Positions 15,727-25,596 are shown, counted from the stretch's first letter. The stretch: 64,000 nucleotides of DNA from CAMLQK01 sp035690865 (GCA_035690865.1 DASSKE010000003.1:153823-217822); one strand, 5' to 3'. Translations and numbers: made by a program. Notes: generated by a model from the letters alone, not told the origin.

Positions 15727-16287
15727 ATGGACGGATCAACTATGGACAAGAAGGGGTGGCGTAAGGGTTTTGCCGTTGTTGCAAGACTGTTTAAAAAAGT
15801 GATGTTTCCTTCGTGGCCAAAAACGCGCAGGCAATGGACGGTATTTAGTGTCGTTGTTATTGTGGCGCTTGCCGGAGCAGGTCTGCTTATATATAACGCT
15901 TCGCACAAACCGGCGGTCGAAAAAATGGACCCTGGGTATCAAGAGAATATTGCGCAAATTATGGCGACGCGTCCGGCTGATAACGCACCGGCAGTTGAGC
16001 GGGCTGATTATTACTCAACGTTAGGCGCTGCATATATGAGTGCGCAGCAAAACGAAGAGGCCGTAAAGTCACTTTTGCAAGCCGAGGCGCTTTATACTAC
16101 TCCAGGTCAAAAGTACGGTATCTGGTTCAACCTGGCTCAGGCATATGAAAAGCTCGGCAACAAAAAGCAAGCGGTTATTTATTACCAAAAGGCGCTTGAT
16201 TTTGCCAATTCTCCGCCAGAAGGTGAGTCGCCAGATACAGAGCTGCAAAGTTCACTTCAGAAAAAGATTAATCAGCTTGGGGGCTAG
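15727..16287 (+). CDS. membrane-anchored TPR protein at the head of the pilus locus
   Basis: 186 residues. A short basic N-terminus and one membrane segment (about 40-60, WTVFSVVVIVALAGAGLLIY) hold about 120 residues outside the cytoplasm containing tetratricopeptide-like repeats (ADYYSTLGAAYMSAQQNEEA and IWFNLAQAYEKLGNKKQAVI). The last codons are 3 bases before the next ATG, so the two are co-transcribed. It is a plausible assembly or stability partner for the large secreted protein that follows; no specific pilus TPR family (PilF/PilW) can be claimed. An alternative ATG at 15742 would shorten it by five residues. Confidence 0.8.
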   Translation: MDGSTMDKKGWRKGFAVVARLFKKVMFPSWPKTRRQWTVFSVVVIVALAGAGLLIYNASHKPAVEKMDPGYQENIAQIMATRPADNAPAVERADYYSTLGAAYMSAQQNEEAVKSLLQAEALYTTPGQKYGIWFNLAQAYEKLGNKKQAVIYYQKALDFANSPPEGESPDTELQSSLQKKINQLGG

Positions 16288-16290
16288 GAC

Positions 16291-18690
16291 ATGACGGTAA
16301 AAATGCACGAAAGGAACGTGGCCCGGCGCATCTTACTTATAATGAGTACGCTGGCTTTTGGTGTGACGTTATTTTCTTGGGTGCCCAAGGCGCAAGCAGT
16401 AGGCCCGATTGGCCCGGATCCGGCAGACTTTAACCCTACAACCAGGCGTGTGGAGTTGGTTGTTTCCCGCACGACTAACGTCAATAACAGCACCTCTTTA
16501 GTGAAGCTTTATTTTAACGCTCCATCAGGTTCAGTGCGTATAGAAGACACAAGGTTGTGTTTGGCTGCACAAGGTTCTTCGGGCAACTATTATGACATTA
16601 AAGGAAGTGCCGCATCTGGGGCTGACGCTACGCGCTATGACTTATATAATTCAAAGCATACCTACGTTGGCAACGCCGAAACGGAATCTCTTGGTGCGCT
16701 TCAGGTGAGTCATGCCAGTATTGCCAGCGGTTCTAGCACGTGTAAGGACGTAACGTATACGGCAAATCTGACGGGGCTTTCGTATTCGCAGGACGTAGGT
16801 AAGTACGTAGCTTATTTGCGCGCTACAAACCTTATCGCTTCCACACAAAACTCATTCCGTGCTGTGGTAACAACCAATGGTTATGCAATTGGTTATGACT
16901 CAACAATATCTGCGTCGCAATTTGGTATTAACCAGGTGAGTCCCCTCAGTGGATACACCGACTATCTTCTGAAGTTTGCTGGCGACTGCACCCTAACGAG
17001 TAGCCGAACTGAGACGTTGCAATGGTACGATGACGACAACGGTACAGCTGGTATTCAGCCGACTCCTATGCGCTTCCAGCTTCGTAAGTATCCAATTGCC
17101 GGTGGGGCATATACCGTGCAACCCTTTACCTCGATCAAAAGATCGGATGGGGCCGCTATTAGCTATAGTCAAAGTGGCGGCTGGTACACAGCCTATAGTG
17201 GTACGCGGCAAACGGTCAACGCCAATTTTACCGCTCAGCCTGGCTACAAATATATCTGGTATTGGGACAATGTGTACTACAACAACACGTTGCAGTTTAA
17301 GCTCGCCTTTGACAGTATTTACTACAATACGGGTTGTCAGCGGCCACTTGACTATAACCTAACACCGTCAATTCTCATGAAAGTCAACGGTGCAACGGCT
17401 GGCGCTAACGCTAGCGCAGAAGTAGGTGACACGGTTAACTTTACATATAGTGTGTACAACAACGGTAACGATGACAGCCAGAACACGGCCTGTAATATTG
17501 TGGGTAAATCTCACGCGGGCTATTACAACCCGGGTAGCACGCTTGATACTACTTCTGATGCGGGATATGGGCCGCCAGGAACGGGCTGTCCTAGGGACTT
17601 CCCAGGTAAGACTACCACGACGGTAGCCACCGAGAATTACACCGTAAAAGCGACTGATACAAATAAAACCATATGTAGAACCTTTAACGTTAACCCCTAT
17701 AAAGACGGCGGCGGATCAAAGGGTACGATAGTGTGCTTTATTGTAGTAGCTAAGCCGTACGTAAAGATATTCGGCGGTGATACGTCGGTAGGTAACGGCT
17801 TTGGTTCAACCTGTGCGGCAAACCCAGACGGTTCCATAACATCATGGAATAAAGACTCCGGTGCGAGCGGTTACGCAGGGGCTGGCGGGCAATTTGGCGT
17901 GTATGCCTTAGATCGTATTCATAACTATGCCAGCGCCCAAAATACCGGAGCCGCTGCTGCTCCTTATGGACTTTCGTTTGCAAATACTGGTAGCGGCGTA
18001 GTAACCAGTGGTGGGTTCTACGGCGGAAACTTCGGGGGCTTGCCATGTACCCACGACTATTATGCCGATAAGCCAGCGACAACAACGCCATTATTGCCAA
18101 CCTTTGATGCAAGTAATTTAGACCCGAGTGTTCACGCATTCTCAAGCGGTTCGCCTGGTTTGCCAACTCCTGTGACTATCACAGGCGGTAATATAAATCC
18201 GAATCAAAGTTCTACTCTGTATATTTATGGTGATGTGTTTATTACGGGTGATATTAAGTACCCGGCATCATGGGATCGCAAGAGCGTACCATTCTTTAAG
18301 CTGGTCGTAAAAGGTAACCTCTATATCAGCCCTAATGTTAGTCAGCTAGATGGTGCCTATATTGTGCAATCAACTGGCACGGGCGGGGGCACAGCGTATA
18401 CTTGTGCGGTGGCTATGGTGCCACTGACGCCAAACGCTGCTTTACACAATTTGTGTAAAGGCAAACAATTGGTAGTGAATGGTTTGCTGAGCGCGCCAAC
18501 AATTATGCTCTTGCGTACTTATGGCACCCTTGGCAACAGCACTGCCGGTGAGAACAGGGGAAGCACCAATGCCGCAGAAGTATTCAATTACAACCCGGCG
18601 TTGTGGATCTCCCAGCCAAACGACAGCTCCTCGAGCGGCGGACAAACGGGAACATATGATTCGGTGACGAGTTTGCCGCCGGTTCTCTAA
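16291..18690 (+). CDS. large secreted protein of the pilus locus
   Basis: 799 residues with a clear signal peptide: a basic start (HERNVARR), a hydrophobic core and a probable cleavage site after AQA near residue 36. The mature part is rich in Thr, Ser, Asn, Tyr and Gly with paired cysteines, typical of extracellular beta-sandwich adhesins. About residues 355-400 contain a DUF11/CARDB-like stretch (ASAEVGDTVNFTYSVYNNGN). The C-terminal third contains beta-rich repeats with GGFYGGNFGG and TLYIYGDVFITGDIKY. No sortase motif or C-terminal membrane anchor is visible. The position just before pilM makes a surface or pilus-tip adhesin role likely, but its domain family is not recognised. Confidence 0.75.
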   Translation: MTVKMHERNVARRILLIMSTLAFGVTLFSWVPKAQAVGPIGPDPADFNPTTRRVELVVSRTTNVNNSTSLVKLYFNAPSGSVRIEDTRLCLAAQGSSGNYYDIKGSAASGADATRYDLYNSKHTYVGNAETESLGALQVSHASIASGSSTCKDVTYTANLTGLSYSQDVGKYVAYLRATNLIASTQNSFRAVVTTNGYAIGYDSTISASQFGINQVSPLSGYTDYLLKFAGDCTLTSSRTETLQWYDDDNGTAGIQPTPMRFQLRKYPIAGGAYTVQPFTSIKRSDGAAISYSQSGGWYTAYSGTRQTVNANFTAQPGYKYIWYWDNVYYNNTLQFKLAFDSIYYNTGCQRPLDYNLTPSILMKVNGATAGANASAEVGDTVNFTYSVYNNGNDDSQNTACNIVGKSHAGYYNPGSTLDTTSDAGYGPPGTGCPRDFPGKTTTTVATENYTVKATDTNKTICRTFNVNPYKDGGGSKGTIVCFIVVAKPYVKIFGGDTSVGNGFGSTCAANPDGSITSWNKDSGASGYAGAGGQFGVYALDRIHNYASAQNTGAAAAPYGLSFANTGSGVVTSGGFYGGNFGGLPCTHDYYADKPATTTPLLPTFDASNLDPSVHAFSSGSPGLPTPVTITGGNINPNQSSTLYIYGDVFITGDIKYPASWDRKSVPFFKLVVKGNLYISPNVSQLDGAYIVQSTGTGGGTAYTCAVAMVPLTPNAALHNLCKGKQLVVNGLLSAPTIMLLRTYGTLGNSTAGENRGSTNAAEVFNYNPALWISQPNDSSSSGGQTGTYDSVTSLPPVL

Positions 18691-18735
18691 AAAGGTGTAT
18701 ACAAACATAATGGTTATGCTATAATCGAGGGTAAT

Positions 18736-19776
18736 ATGAGTTTACTGAGTGGGGTATCTGCATTTTTCGGACTTGATATCGGGACTACCGCGATTCGGCT
18801 AGTTGAGCTGCGCGGCAATGGACCGGTAAAGAATCTAGTTAAATACGCGTACGTACCCGTAGATAGCAAGATAGTTTTAAGTGATTCAAAGGCTGACCAG
18901 CAAAAGCTGGCGCAGATTGTTAAGGACCTTATGGTTCAGGCGCGTATGTCAACACGTAGTGTTGCGGTGGGGATTCCGTCACAGCGTGTGTTCACCACCG
19001 TTGTTGACTTCGACCGATTGCCACCTAGTGAGCTAGCTAAGGCAATTCGCTACCAGGCAGACTCGCTTATTCCAACACCACTTGATCGTTCTAAGATTGA
19101 TTGGGCGGTTATAGGCGACTCACCAAAAGATAAAACTAAGGTAGAGGTATTGCTGTCGAGTGTTGAGAATGAATTTGTCGAAAAACGACTCGATTTGCTT
19201 GAGTCAATAGGTTTGGACGTGATTGCTTTTGAACCAGATAACTTAGCAATTACACGCGCTTTGATTGCACAGGACAATCCTGCGCCTCAGATGGTGCTCG
19301 ATATTGGGAGCAAAACAACCGACTTGGTTGTAACAATGAATGGTTCGCCACGACTTACTCGTTCGATACCAACTGGCGCTGAAGCAATTATCCGAGCAGC
19401 GGCACAAAACCTTAATATCGACGACAAGCAGGCCCGTCAGTTCGTATTTAAGTTTGGTCTGGGTAAAGACAAACTCGAAGGTCGTATTTACGATGCCATT
19501 ATTGGCACTGTTGATATTCTGACGAGCGAGATCGAAAAATCTATTAAGTTCTTCCAGAGCCGCTATGTAGATACACAAATATCGCGCATGATTGTAACAG
19601 GTGGCGCATCGGCACTTCCCGAGTTTCCGTTATATATGGCAAACAAGTTCGGTGTCGAAGTTGAAATTGGTAACGCTTGGCGTAATATTTCTTTCTCACC
19701 CGATCGCCAAAATGAATTGTTGGCTGTGTCTAACCACTTTGGTGTTGCAGCTGGTTTAGCGGAGCGAACAGAATGA
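18736..19776 (+). CDS. pilM: type IV pilus assembly ATPase PilM
   Basis: 346 residues. Actin-like (SHS2/ASKHA) fold: FFGLDIGTTAIRLVEL at the N-terminus, a phosphate-2-like MVLDIGSKTTDLVV near residue 190, and MIVTGGASALPEF near 290. PilM is the cytoplasmic ring component that binds the N-terminal tail of PilN. Extended-10 box TGC-TATAAT (18717-18725) lies 10 bases before the ATG, with a weak GAGGG ribosome site between. The stop overlaps the next start (ATGA), showing translational coupling with pilN. Confidence 0.95.
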   Translation: MSLLSGVSAFFGLDIGTTAIRLVELRGNGPVKNLVKYAYVPVDSKIVLSDSKADQQKLAQIVKDLMVQARMSTRSVAVGIPSQRVFTTVVDFDRLPPSELAKAIRYQADSLIPTPLDRSKIDWAVIGDSPKDKTKVEVLLSSVENEFVEKRLDLLESIGLDVIAFEPDNLAITRALIAQDNPAPQMVLDIGSKTTDLVVTMNGSPRLTRSIPTGAEAIIRAAAQNLNIDDKQARQFVFKFGLGKDKLEGRIYDAIIGTVDILTSEIEKSIKFFQSRYVDTQISRMIVTGGASALPEFPLYMANKFGVEVEIGNAWRNISFSPDRQNELLAVSNHFGVAAGLAERTE

Positions 19777-20477
19777 TCCAGTTTAACCTCTTACCTGATA
19801 TTAAGCAGCAGTATCTCAAGGCTCAACGCCAGAAGCATTTGGTTATCTTTATATCTACAGTGGTAAGTATTGCTTCTTTAACGCTGTTTATTGTGCTACT
19901 GCTGGTGGTTGGTGTGTGGCAAAAGAAGAGTATTAGCGATTTGAACTCTGACATCAAAAAATATAACAACCAACTTAAAAGCACCAGTGATCTTGATAAG
20001 ATTCTGACCGTCCAGAACCAGCTGCGCTCGCTCAATGGATTGCACGATAAAAAGCCGGATGTATCGCGATTATTTGGCTATCTTGAGCAGGTTACGCCGG
20101 CAAACGCCAGTATTACCAAGATGGATATTGATTACGAAAAGAACACTATTAGCGTTTCTGGCAGTGCACAGTCACTCGAAGTTGTTAACACCTATGTAGA
20201 CACACTCAAGTTTACCGAGTACAAGATTACCGGTGGCGAAGGCAAGACCAACAATACAAAGAAGGCGTTTGCTGACGTAGTACTCTCTAACTTTGGCCGC
20301 GCCGAAGCAACTACCTATACTATTGAAGCAAGCTTTGACCCGGTAATCTTCAGTCAACTGAGTGACGTTGAACTTACTGTTCCTCAAAAAACGACAACCC
20401 GTTCGACTACCGAGCAACCGACCGACCTGTTTACGCAGGATACCAGCTCCGAAACAACTAACCAGACTAATCAATAG
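19773..20477 (+). CDS. pilN: type IV pilus assembly protein PilN
   Basis: 234 residues. The first residues MIQFNLLPDIKQQY match the PilN cytoplasmic motif INLLP that binds PilM. One membrane segment follows (about 25-48, FISTVVSIASLTLFIVLLLVV), then a coiled coil and a ferredoxin-like extracellular domain typical of PilN/GspL. The C-terminal ~40 residues are a Thr/Ser/Gln-rich tail not normally present. The four-base overlap with pilM and the 9-base gap to the next gene show one operon. Confidence 0.92.
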   Translation: MIQFNLLPDIKQQYLKAQRQKHLVIFISTVVSIASLTLFIVLLLVVGVWQKKSISDLNSDIKKYNNQLKSTSDLDKILTVQNQLRSLNGLHDKKPDVSRLFGYLEQVTPANASITKMDIDYEKNTISVSGSAQSLEVVNTYVDTLKFTEYKITGGEGKTNNTKKAFADVVLSNFGRAEATTYTIEASFDPVIFSQLSDVELTVPQKTTTRSTTEQPTDLFTQDTSSETTNQTNQ

Positions 20478-20486
20478 GGCAAAGTA

Positions 20487-21161
20487 ATGGCACGTACAAC
20501 ATCACACACCAAACGATCGCTTATCGGCAAAGCCAATAGCACTATTGTGACGGCTACTGCAGTCGCTGCTTTTGTGCTGATCTTTTCGCTTGTTGCTTCC
20601 AAGTCGCTCTTTAGTCAAATGAGCTACCAGAACCGTGTTATTAATGCTAAGAAGAAGGCGGTAACACAATTACAGGATAACCTGTCGGCACGTGATTCGC
20701 TTGTAACTTCGTACAAATCTTTCGTTGACCGTCCGCAAAATATTTTAGGCGGCGACCCGAGTGGCAGCGGTCCTCAAGATGGCGACAACGCCAAGCTTAT
20801 TTTGGATGCTTTGCCCAGTGTATATGACTTTCCAGCGTTGGCCACAAGCCTCGAAAAGCTTATAACCAGCCAGAACCTTCAGATTGTAGGCATTACTGGT
20901 ACAGACCAAGAAGTAGAACAACAGTCAGCTACAACAAGCGGCGACCCGCAGCCAGTTGCGATGCCGTTCCAGGTACAGGTTGCCGGTTCGTATGACTCAA
21001 TTAAGAATCTGGTGGATTTGTTCGATCGCTCGACTCGTCCATTCCAGGTGCAAACAGTGAGCCTTGGCGGTAACCAAAGCAACATGACTATGACACTTGC
21101 AGCACAGACCTACTACCAACCTGCCAAGTCGTTTAAGATCAAAACTGAGGTAGTAAAATGA
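20487..21161 (+). CDS. pilO: type IV pilus assembly protein PilO-like
   Basis: 224 residues. A short cytoplasmic N-terminus, one membrane segment (about 18-40, IVTATAVAAFVLIFSLVASKSL), a coiled coil, then a predicted ferredoxin-like fold with the PilO-like ending QVAGSYDSIKNLVDLFDRST. It pairs with PilN in the inner alignment complex. Sequence similarity to PilO is weak, so the call rests on the architecture and on the M-N-O order. TGA stop overlaps the next ATG. Confidence 0.85.
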   Translation: MARTTSHTKRSLIGKANSTIVTATAVAAFVLIFSLVASKSLFSQMSYQNRVINAKKKAVTQLQDNLSARDSLVTSYKSFVDRPQNILGGDPSGSGPQDGDNAKLILDALPSVYDFPALATSLEKLITSQNLQIVGITGTDQEVEQQSATTSGDPQPVAMPFQVQVAGSYDSIKNLVDLFDRSTRPFQVQTVSLGGNQSNMTMTLAAQTYYQPAKSFKIKTEVVK

Positions 21162-21409
21162 AACAAAAAGATATAGCACTCATTTTAGTCATTGTTGTTT
21201 TTAGCGGTGTTGTGTCGTTCATAGTTTCTGGAGCCGTGTTTGCGCCCGCTAAAGACCGTCAGCAGAATGTAGAAGTAGTTGATCCAATTACGGCTAACTT
21301 TACCGACCCTGATGATACATACTTCAACAGCAATGCTGTTGATCCGACCCAGCTCATTCAGATTGGCACAAGTACAAACCCAACGCCATTCAATGGGACC
21401 ACGCAGTAA
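21158..21409 (+). CDS. small membrane protein in the PilP position
   Basis: 83 residues. One N-terminal membrane segment (about 6-28, IALILVIVVFSGVVSFIVSGAVF) and an ~50-residue outer part rich in Asn, Asp, Pro and Thr. It is translationally coupled to pilO (ATGA overlap). In Gram-negatives the next gene is pilP, which links the inner complex to the secretin. With no outer membrane, this small protein may replace it as an accessory subunit, but it is not similar to PilP. Confidence 0.75.
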   Translation: MKQKDIALILVIVVFSGVVSFIVSGAVFAPAKDRQQNVEVVDPITANFTDPDDTYFNSNAVDPTQLIQIGTSTNPTPFNGTTQ

Positions 21410-21430
21410 CCGTAGCCGAGGCTTTGCCGT

Positions 21431-23236
21431 ATGAGTGTTTTGTCCACAACCGCCCAAAAGCAGGTTGAAGATACGCTGGTTAAAGAGGGAATACTCGCCC
21501 AGGATAAGCTGGACGAGCTTAAATCTGAAGCCGAAAAACAGCATACGCCGCTTTTGAGCTTTCTTGTGGCCAACAAGCATGTTTCTGACGAGGCGATGAC
21601 CAAGACTATCGCTCATGTCACAAAGGTTCCGTATGTAAATTTGAGCAGCGCTCATATTGACCCTGAAGTGCTGGAGCTGCTGCCACAGGAAACCGCCGAG
21701 CGGTATATGGCTGTTCCTTTGGGCGAGATGCAGAATCGTCTGGTAGTGGCCATGCTTGATGCCGATAACGTGCAGGCAGTAGACTTTTTGTCGAATAAGA
21801 TCGGCCGGCCCCTCAAAGTGTATGCTGCCAGCGAAGCGGGTATTCGCCAGGTATTGCACCAATATCAGGCAAATCTTTCTAAGCAAGTAGTTGGTGAAAT
21901 TACCAGCATGGATGATGTCACGGCCGCTGCCGAAGCGACTGAACTTGATAATATCCAAAAAAACGTTGGCGACAAGAATATTAAAACCATCGTACAGGAT
22001 TCGCCAATTAGCAAGGCACTCTCGACTATCCTTGAGTTTGCGGCTAAAAATGGTGCCAGTGACGTGCACATTGAGCCACTACAAGATGGTCTTAAGATAC
22101 GTTGCCGCATTGACGGTATTCTGCGCGAGATTCTGCGTTTGCCAAAATCTATCGAACCACCGCTCGTTTCGCGCATTAAAATTCTTTCTAACCTGAAGAT
22201 TGACGAACATCGTGTGCCGCAGGACGGTGAATTTAGTATTGCCGCTGCCGGCCGCACAATCGACCTTCGTATCGCTATTTCGCCGGTAGTGTGGGGCGAA
22301 CAGGTGGTTATCCGTTTGCTCGACAAAACGGGCACAAGTCTCAAGCTTGAGGATATGGGTTATCGCGGTCGCGCGTTGCGCTCTATCCGTGAAGGTATCA
22401 AGGGCTCAAATGGCATGATTCTTACCTCTGGTCCAACCGGATCAGGTAAGTCAACTTCGCTCTATGCGCTGCTGCAAGAAGTAAAGAGCGATGGCATTAA
22501 CATTGTCACGCTTGAAGATCCAGTCGAGTACAAAATGGACGGCATTAACCAAATTCAGGTCAATGCTGAAGTAGGGCTAACGTTTGCGAGCGGCTTGCGG
22601 TCTATTCTGCGTCAAGACCCTGACGTTGTGATGGTGGGGGAGATCCGTGATAAAGAAACGGCTGAGCTTGCCGTGCAGGCTGCCTTAACTGGACACCTTG
22701 TATTTAGTACATTACACACCAACTCAGCGGCCGGTATTTTGCCCCGTTTGCTCGATATGGGGATTGAGCCATTCCTTATTGCCTCAACCGTGCGCACGGT
22801 TATTGGCCAGCGTTTGGTGCGCCGTATTGCTAAGGACAGCGAAACATATCAATCGGATAAGGTAGAAACCGAGGCAGTAAAAGCGGCGCTCGGGACACTT
22901 TTGCCCAAGACCAAAGAAGAAATGGCGGCAGTGGCCAAAGATCTTGGCTACGAGAACTTGCCACTTGCGGGTCAAAATGCTTATACTTTAACTAAGGGCA
23001 TTGATAGCCCGGCCGCACCTGGGGGATATAAGGGGCGTATGGGAATCTATGAGGTCTTTGGCATTACGCCAGAGATTCAGGATCTTATCCTTAAACGAGC
23101 CACCAGTGCAGACATCGAAGCTCTCGCAAGAAAGCAGGGTATGGTGACAATGCGGCAGGATGGCTATCTGAAAGCCTTAGCAGGCCAAACTACAGTAACA
23201 GAAATTAACCGCGTGGCAAGTGCGGATAGCGCGTAA
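21431..23236 (+). CDS. pilB: type IV pilus extension ATPase PilB
   Basis: 601 residues, full length. N-terminal T2SSE_N/MshEN-like region (1-150) that in relatives binds cyclic-di-GMP, followed by the GspE/PilB core: Walker A GPTGSGKST at 334-342 (K340), Asp box GINIVTLEDPVEYKMDGINQ, Walker B PDVVMVGEIRDKETAELA and His box TGHLVFSTLHTNSAAGILPR. The C-terminal region that usually has a four-Cys zinc site reads GIDSPAAPGGYKGRMGIYEV, with no cysteines left. It powers pilin polymerisation; the paired retraction motor follows. Confidence 0.96.
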   Translation: MSVLSTTAQKQVEDTLVKEGILAQDKLDELKSEAEKQHTPLLSFLVANKHVSDEAMTKTIAHVTKVPYVNLSSAHIDPEVLELLPQETAERYMAVPLGEMQNRLVVAMLDADNVQAVDFLSNKIGRPLKVYAASEAGIRQVLHQYQANLSKQVVGEITSMDDVTAAAEATELDNIQKNVGDKNIKTIVQDSPISKALSTILEFAAKNGASDVHIEPLQDGLKIRCRIDGILREILRLPKSIEPPLVSRIKILSNLKIDEHRVPQDGEFSIAAAGRTIDLRIAISPVVWGEQVVIRLLDKTGTSLKLEDMGYRGRALRSIREGIKGSNGMILTSGPTGSGKSTSLYALLQEVKSDGINIVTLEDPVEYKMDGINQIQVNAEVGLTFASGLRSILRQDPDVVMVGEIRDKETAELAVQAALTGHLVFSTLHTNSAAGILPRLLDMGIEPFLIASTVRTVIGQRLVRRIAKDSETYQSDKVETEAVKAALGTLLPKTKEEMAAVAKDLGYENLPLAGQNAYTLTKGIDSPAAPGGYKGRMGIYEVFGITPEIQDLILKRATSADIEALARKQGMVTMRQDGYLKALAGQTTVTEINRVASADSA

Positions 23237-23258
23237 ACAAAGGGTGGAGAGAAGTAAC

Positions 23259-24326
23259 ATGCAAGGGCAACCGCGAATCGAAGTTTTACTAGAAGAAGTC
23301 GTTAAGAAGAAAGCTTCCGACCTGCACCTTCAGGTTGGTTTGCCGCCAATGATACGAGTGAATGGTGCATTGACGCCCGTAAGTGGGGCAAACCCCTTAA
23401 CTGATGAAGATGTCGAAACGCTCATTTTTGCTATTTTGGACGAAGATCAGAAGCAGATCTTGCTCAAGGACAAAGAATTTGACTTCAGTTTTGCATTTGG
23501 TGACCTTGGCCGCTTCCGTGTTAACGCCTTTCATGAACGTGGCAACTTAGCCGGCGCTTTGCGACTTATTCCTAACGAGATTCTTACTATCGAGCAACTT
23601 GGTTTGCCGCCTATTGTGAACAAGTTTGCTGAGTACCCACGGGGCTTAGTGTTAGTAACCGGTCCAACCGGATCAGGTAAATCTACTACGCTTGCAGCCA
23701 TGATCCATAAGATTAACCTTGAGCGGGCAGAGCATATTATTACAATCGAAGACCCAATTGAGTACACACATCGCTCTAAGCGCTCGGTGATTGTGCAGCG
23801 AGAAGTGCACTACGACACCTACTCATTCTCGGCAGCCTTGCGGTCTGCCTTGCGTGAAGACCCGGACGTTGTGCTTATTGGTGAGATGCGCGACCTCGAA
23901 ACTATTGCGTCGGCAATTACTATCGCCGAAACCGGTCACTTAGTCTTTGCAACATTGCACACCAACTCGGCAGCGCAATCTATTGACCGTATGATCGACG
24001 TGTTCCCGCCACACCAGCAGGCGCAAATTCGCTCGCAGCTGTCTAATATCCTTATGGCGGTTTGCTCGCAACGTCTTATCCCAGCCATTGGCGGAGGCCG
24101 TATTGCTGCTGCCGAGATCCTGGTTGCCACTCCGGCAGTGCGTAATATTATCCGCGAAGGCAAGACGCACCAGCTCGAAGCAGTTATTCAGACCGGTGGT
24201 GAGTTTGGTATGCAATCTATGGATAAGACACTCGTCAACCTAGTACACAACGGTACCATTAGCTATGATGAGGCTCGTCAGTTCGCTGTAGATCAAGATG
24301 AACTTGATCGGTTGATGAGGGGATAG
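23259..24326 (+). CDS. pilT: type IV pilus retraction ATPase PilT
   Basis: 355 residues from the ATG at 23259, which has a GGAGAG ribosome site and matches the family start (EVLLEEVVKKKASDLHLQVG); a longer in-frame start at 23220 overlaps pilB. Walker A GPTGSGKST at 135-143 (K141), Asp box ITIEDPIEYTHRSKRSVI, Walker B DVVLIGEMRDLETI and the AIRNLIRE-like C-terminal motif, here AVRNIIREGKTHQLEAVIQT. Retraction supports twitching and DNA uptake, and comM is also in this window. Confidence 0.96.
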   Translation: MQGQPRIEVLLEEVVKKKASDLHLQVGLPPMIRVNGALTPVSGANPLTDEDVETLIFAILDEDQKQILLKDKEFDFSFAFGDLGRFRVNAFHERGNLAGALRLIPNEILTIEQLGLPPIVNKFAEYPRGLVLVTGPTGSGKSTTLAAMIHKINLERAEHIITIEDPIEYTHRSKRSVIVQREVHYDTYSFSAALRSALREDPDVVLIGEMRDLETIASAITIAETGHLVFATLHTNSAAQSIDRMIDVFPPHQQAQIRSQLSNILMAVCSQRLIPAIGGGRIAAAEILVATPAVRNIIREGKTHQLEAVIQTGGEFGMQSMDKTLVNLVHNGTISYDEARQFAVDQDELDRLMRG

Positions 24327-24333
24327 GTAAGGT

Positions 24334-25548
24334 ATGCTTTCGTACAAATATACGGCGCGGGATCCAGCAACAGGTGGTGTCGTTAAGGCAACTGTCGAGG
24401 CCGAGAGTGAGCAGGCAGCAGCTAAGCTCATTCATAAAGAAGGGCTTGTACCGATAGACATTAACCTGGCCGAGGGTGGAGCAACAGGAATACGCGCTCG
24501 CTTTAATCGGGTTAAGGTCAAGGATAAGGTGCTCTTTTCGCGGCAGCTTTCCACTCTTATCAATGCTGGTTTGCCATTGGTGCAAAGCTTGCGGAGCGTA
24601 TCGGAGCAGACAACCAGTAAGCCGCTCAAAGTTGTCCTAAGTAAAGTTATCGCAGATGTGGAATCTGGCTCTACATTAGCAGATGCTATGGCAAAGCATC
24701 CCCAAACTTTTAACCAGGTATATATTAGTTTGATTGCCGCAGGTGAGGCTTCGGGTACGCTGGATAAAGCTTTGGAGCGCTTGGCGATCCAGCAAGAAAA
24801 AGATGCTGACCTAGCCGGAAAAATTCGCGGTGCTATGGTGTACCCAATTATCGTACTATTGGTAATGATTGGTGTGTTAGGGTTTATGCTTGTTAAGGTG
24901 TTGCCTCAGGTGCAACAACTATACCAGGACTTGCCAGGTGCGAACCTGCCACTTATTACGCAGATACTACTAGCGATATCGAACTTTATTATCCACCGCT
25001 GGTGGCTAGTGATTATTATGCTCGGCTTTTTGATCTTCCTGACAACTCGCTGGGCGCGAACGGCAGGTGGTAAGCAGCTTATCGACCGCTGGAAGATGGT
25101 TGCCTGGCCGGTTGGCCCATTGTTTATGAAGATGTACATGGCACGTTTTGCCCGTACAGGGACAACGCTTGTTGCAAGTGGTGTGCCATTGCTGCAAGTT
25201 CTTAACATTACGAGCAACTCCATTAACAATATCCACATTGAGCGGTCAATTACTAAGGCAGCAGACAAGGTAAAGGGTGGTAAGTCGCTTGCTGATGCCA
25301 TTCAAAATGACCAGAACTTTCTGCCGCTTGTGCCGAACATGATCCGTATTGGTGAACAATCGGGTTCTATGGAGCAGATGCTTGCTAAAACTGCTGAGTA
25401 TTACGAGAAAGAGGTTGATAACGAAGTTAAAGCCATTTCGACTATTATTGAGCCAGTTCTTATGGTGATTATGGGTGTCATGGCCTTTATTATCGTTGCT
25501 GCCGTATTGCTGCCGATTTACGGTTTGGCAGGCCAGTCGTTCGTATAA
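24334..25548 (+). CDS. pilC: type IV pilus inner-membrane platform protein PilC
   Basis: 404 residues, the usual size. Two T2SSF cytoplasmic helical domains (about 70-190 and 270-390), each followed by membrane segments (IRGAMVYPIIVLLVMIGVLG; WWLVIIMLGFLIFLTT; VMGVMAFIIVAAVLLPIYG), and the family hallmarks LSTLINAGLPLVQSL and GEQSGSMEQML. PilC couples PilB/PilT rotation to pilin addition or removal. Eight bases after pilT in the same operon. Confidence 0.96.
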   Translation: MLSYKYTARDPATGGVVKATVEAESEQAAAKLIHKEGLVPIDINLAEGGATGIRARFNRVKVKDKVLFSRQLSTLINAGLPLVQSLRSVSEQTTSKPLKVVLSKVIADVESGSTLADAMAKHPQTFNQVYISLIAAGEASGTLDKALERLAIQQEKDADLAGKIRGAMVYPIIVLLVMIGVLGFMLVKVLPQVQQLYQDLPGANLPLITQILLAISNFIIHRWWLVIIMLGFLIFLTTRWARTAGGKQLIDRWKMVAWPVGPLFMKMYMARFARTGTTLVASGVPLLQVLNITSNSINNIHIERSITKAADKVKGGKSLADAIQNDQNFLPLVPNMIRIGEQSGSMEQMLAKTAEYYEKEVDNEVKAISTIIEPVLMVIMGVMAFIIVAAVLLPIYGLAGQSFV

Positions 25549-25567
25549 GATAAGTTTATAAAATCTC

Positions 25568-25596
25568 TTGCTTTTTAAAGAAGATACCGGTATTAT
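25568..25596 (+). promoter_or_regulatory. major pilin promoter
   Basis: TTGCTT (25568-25573), 17-base spacer, TATTAT (25591-25596). It gives the major pilin its own strong transcript, separate from the assembly genes upstream. The bases after the -35 hexamer (TTTTAA) also match those of the rpsF promoter. Confidence 0.85.
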
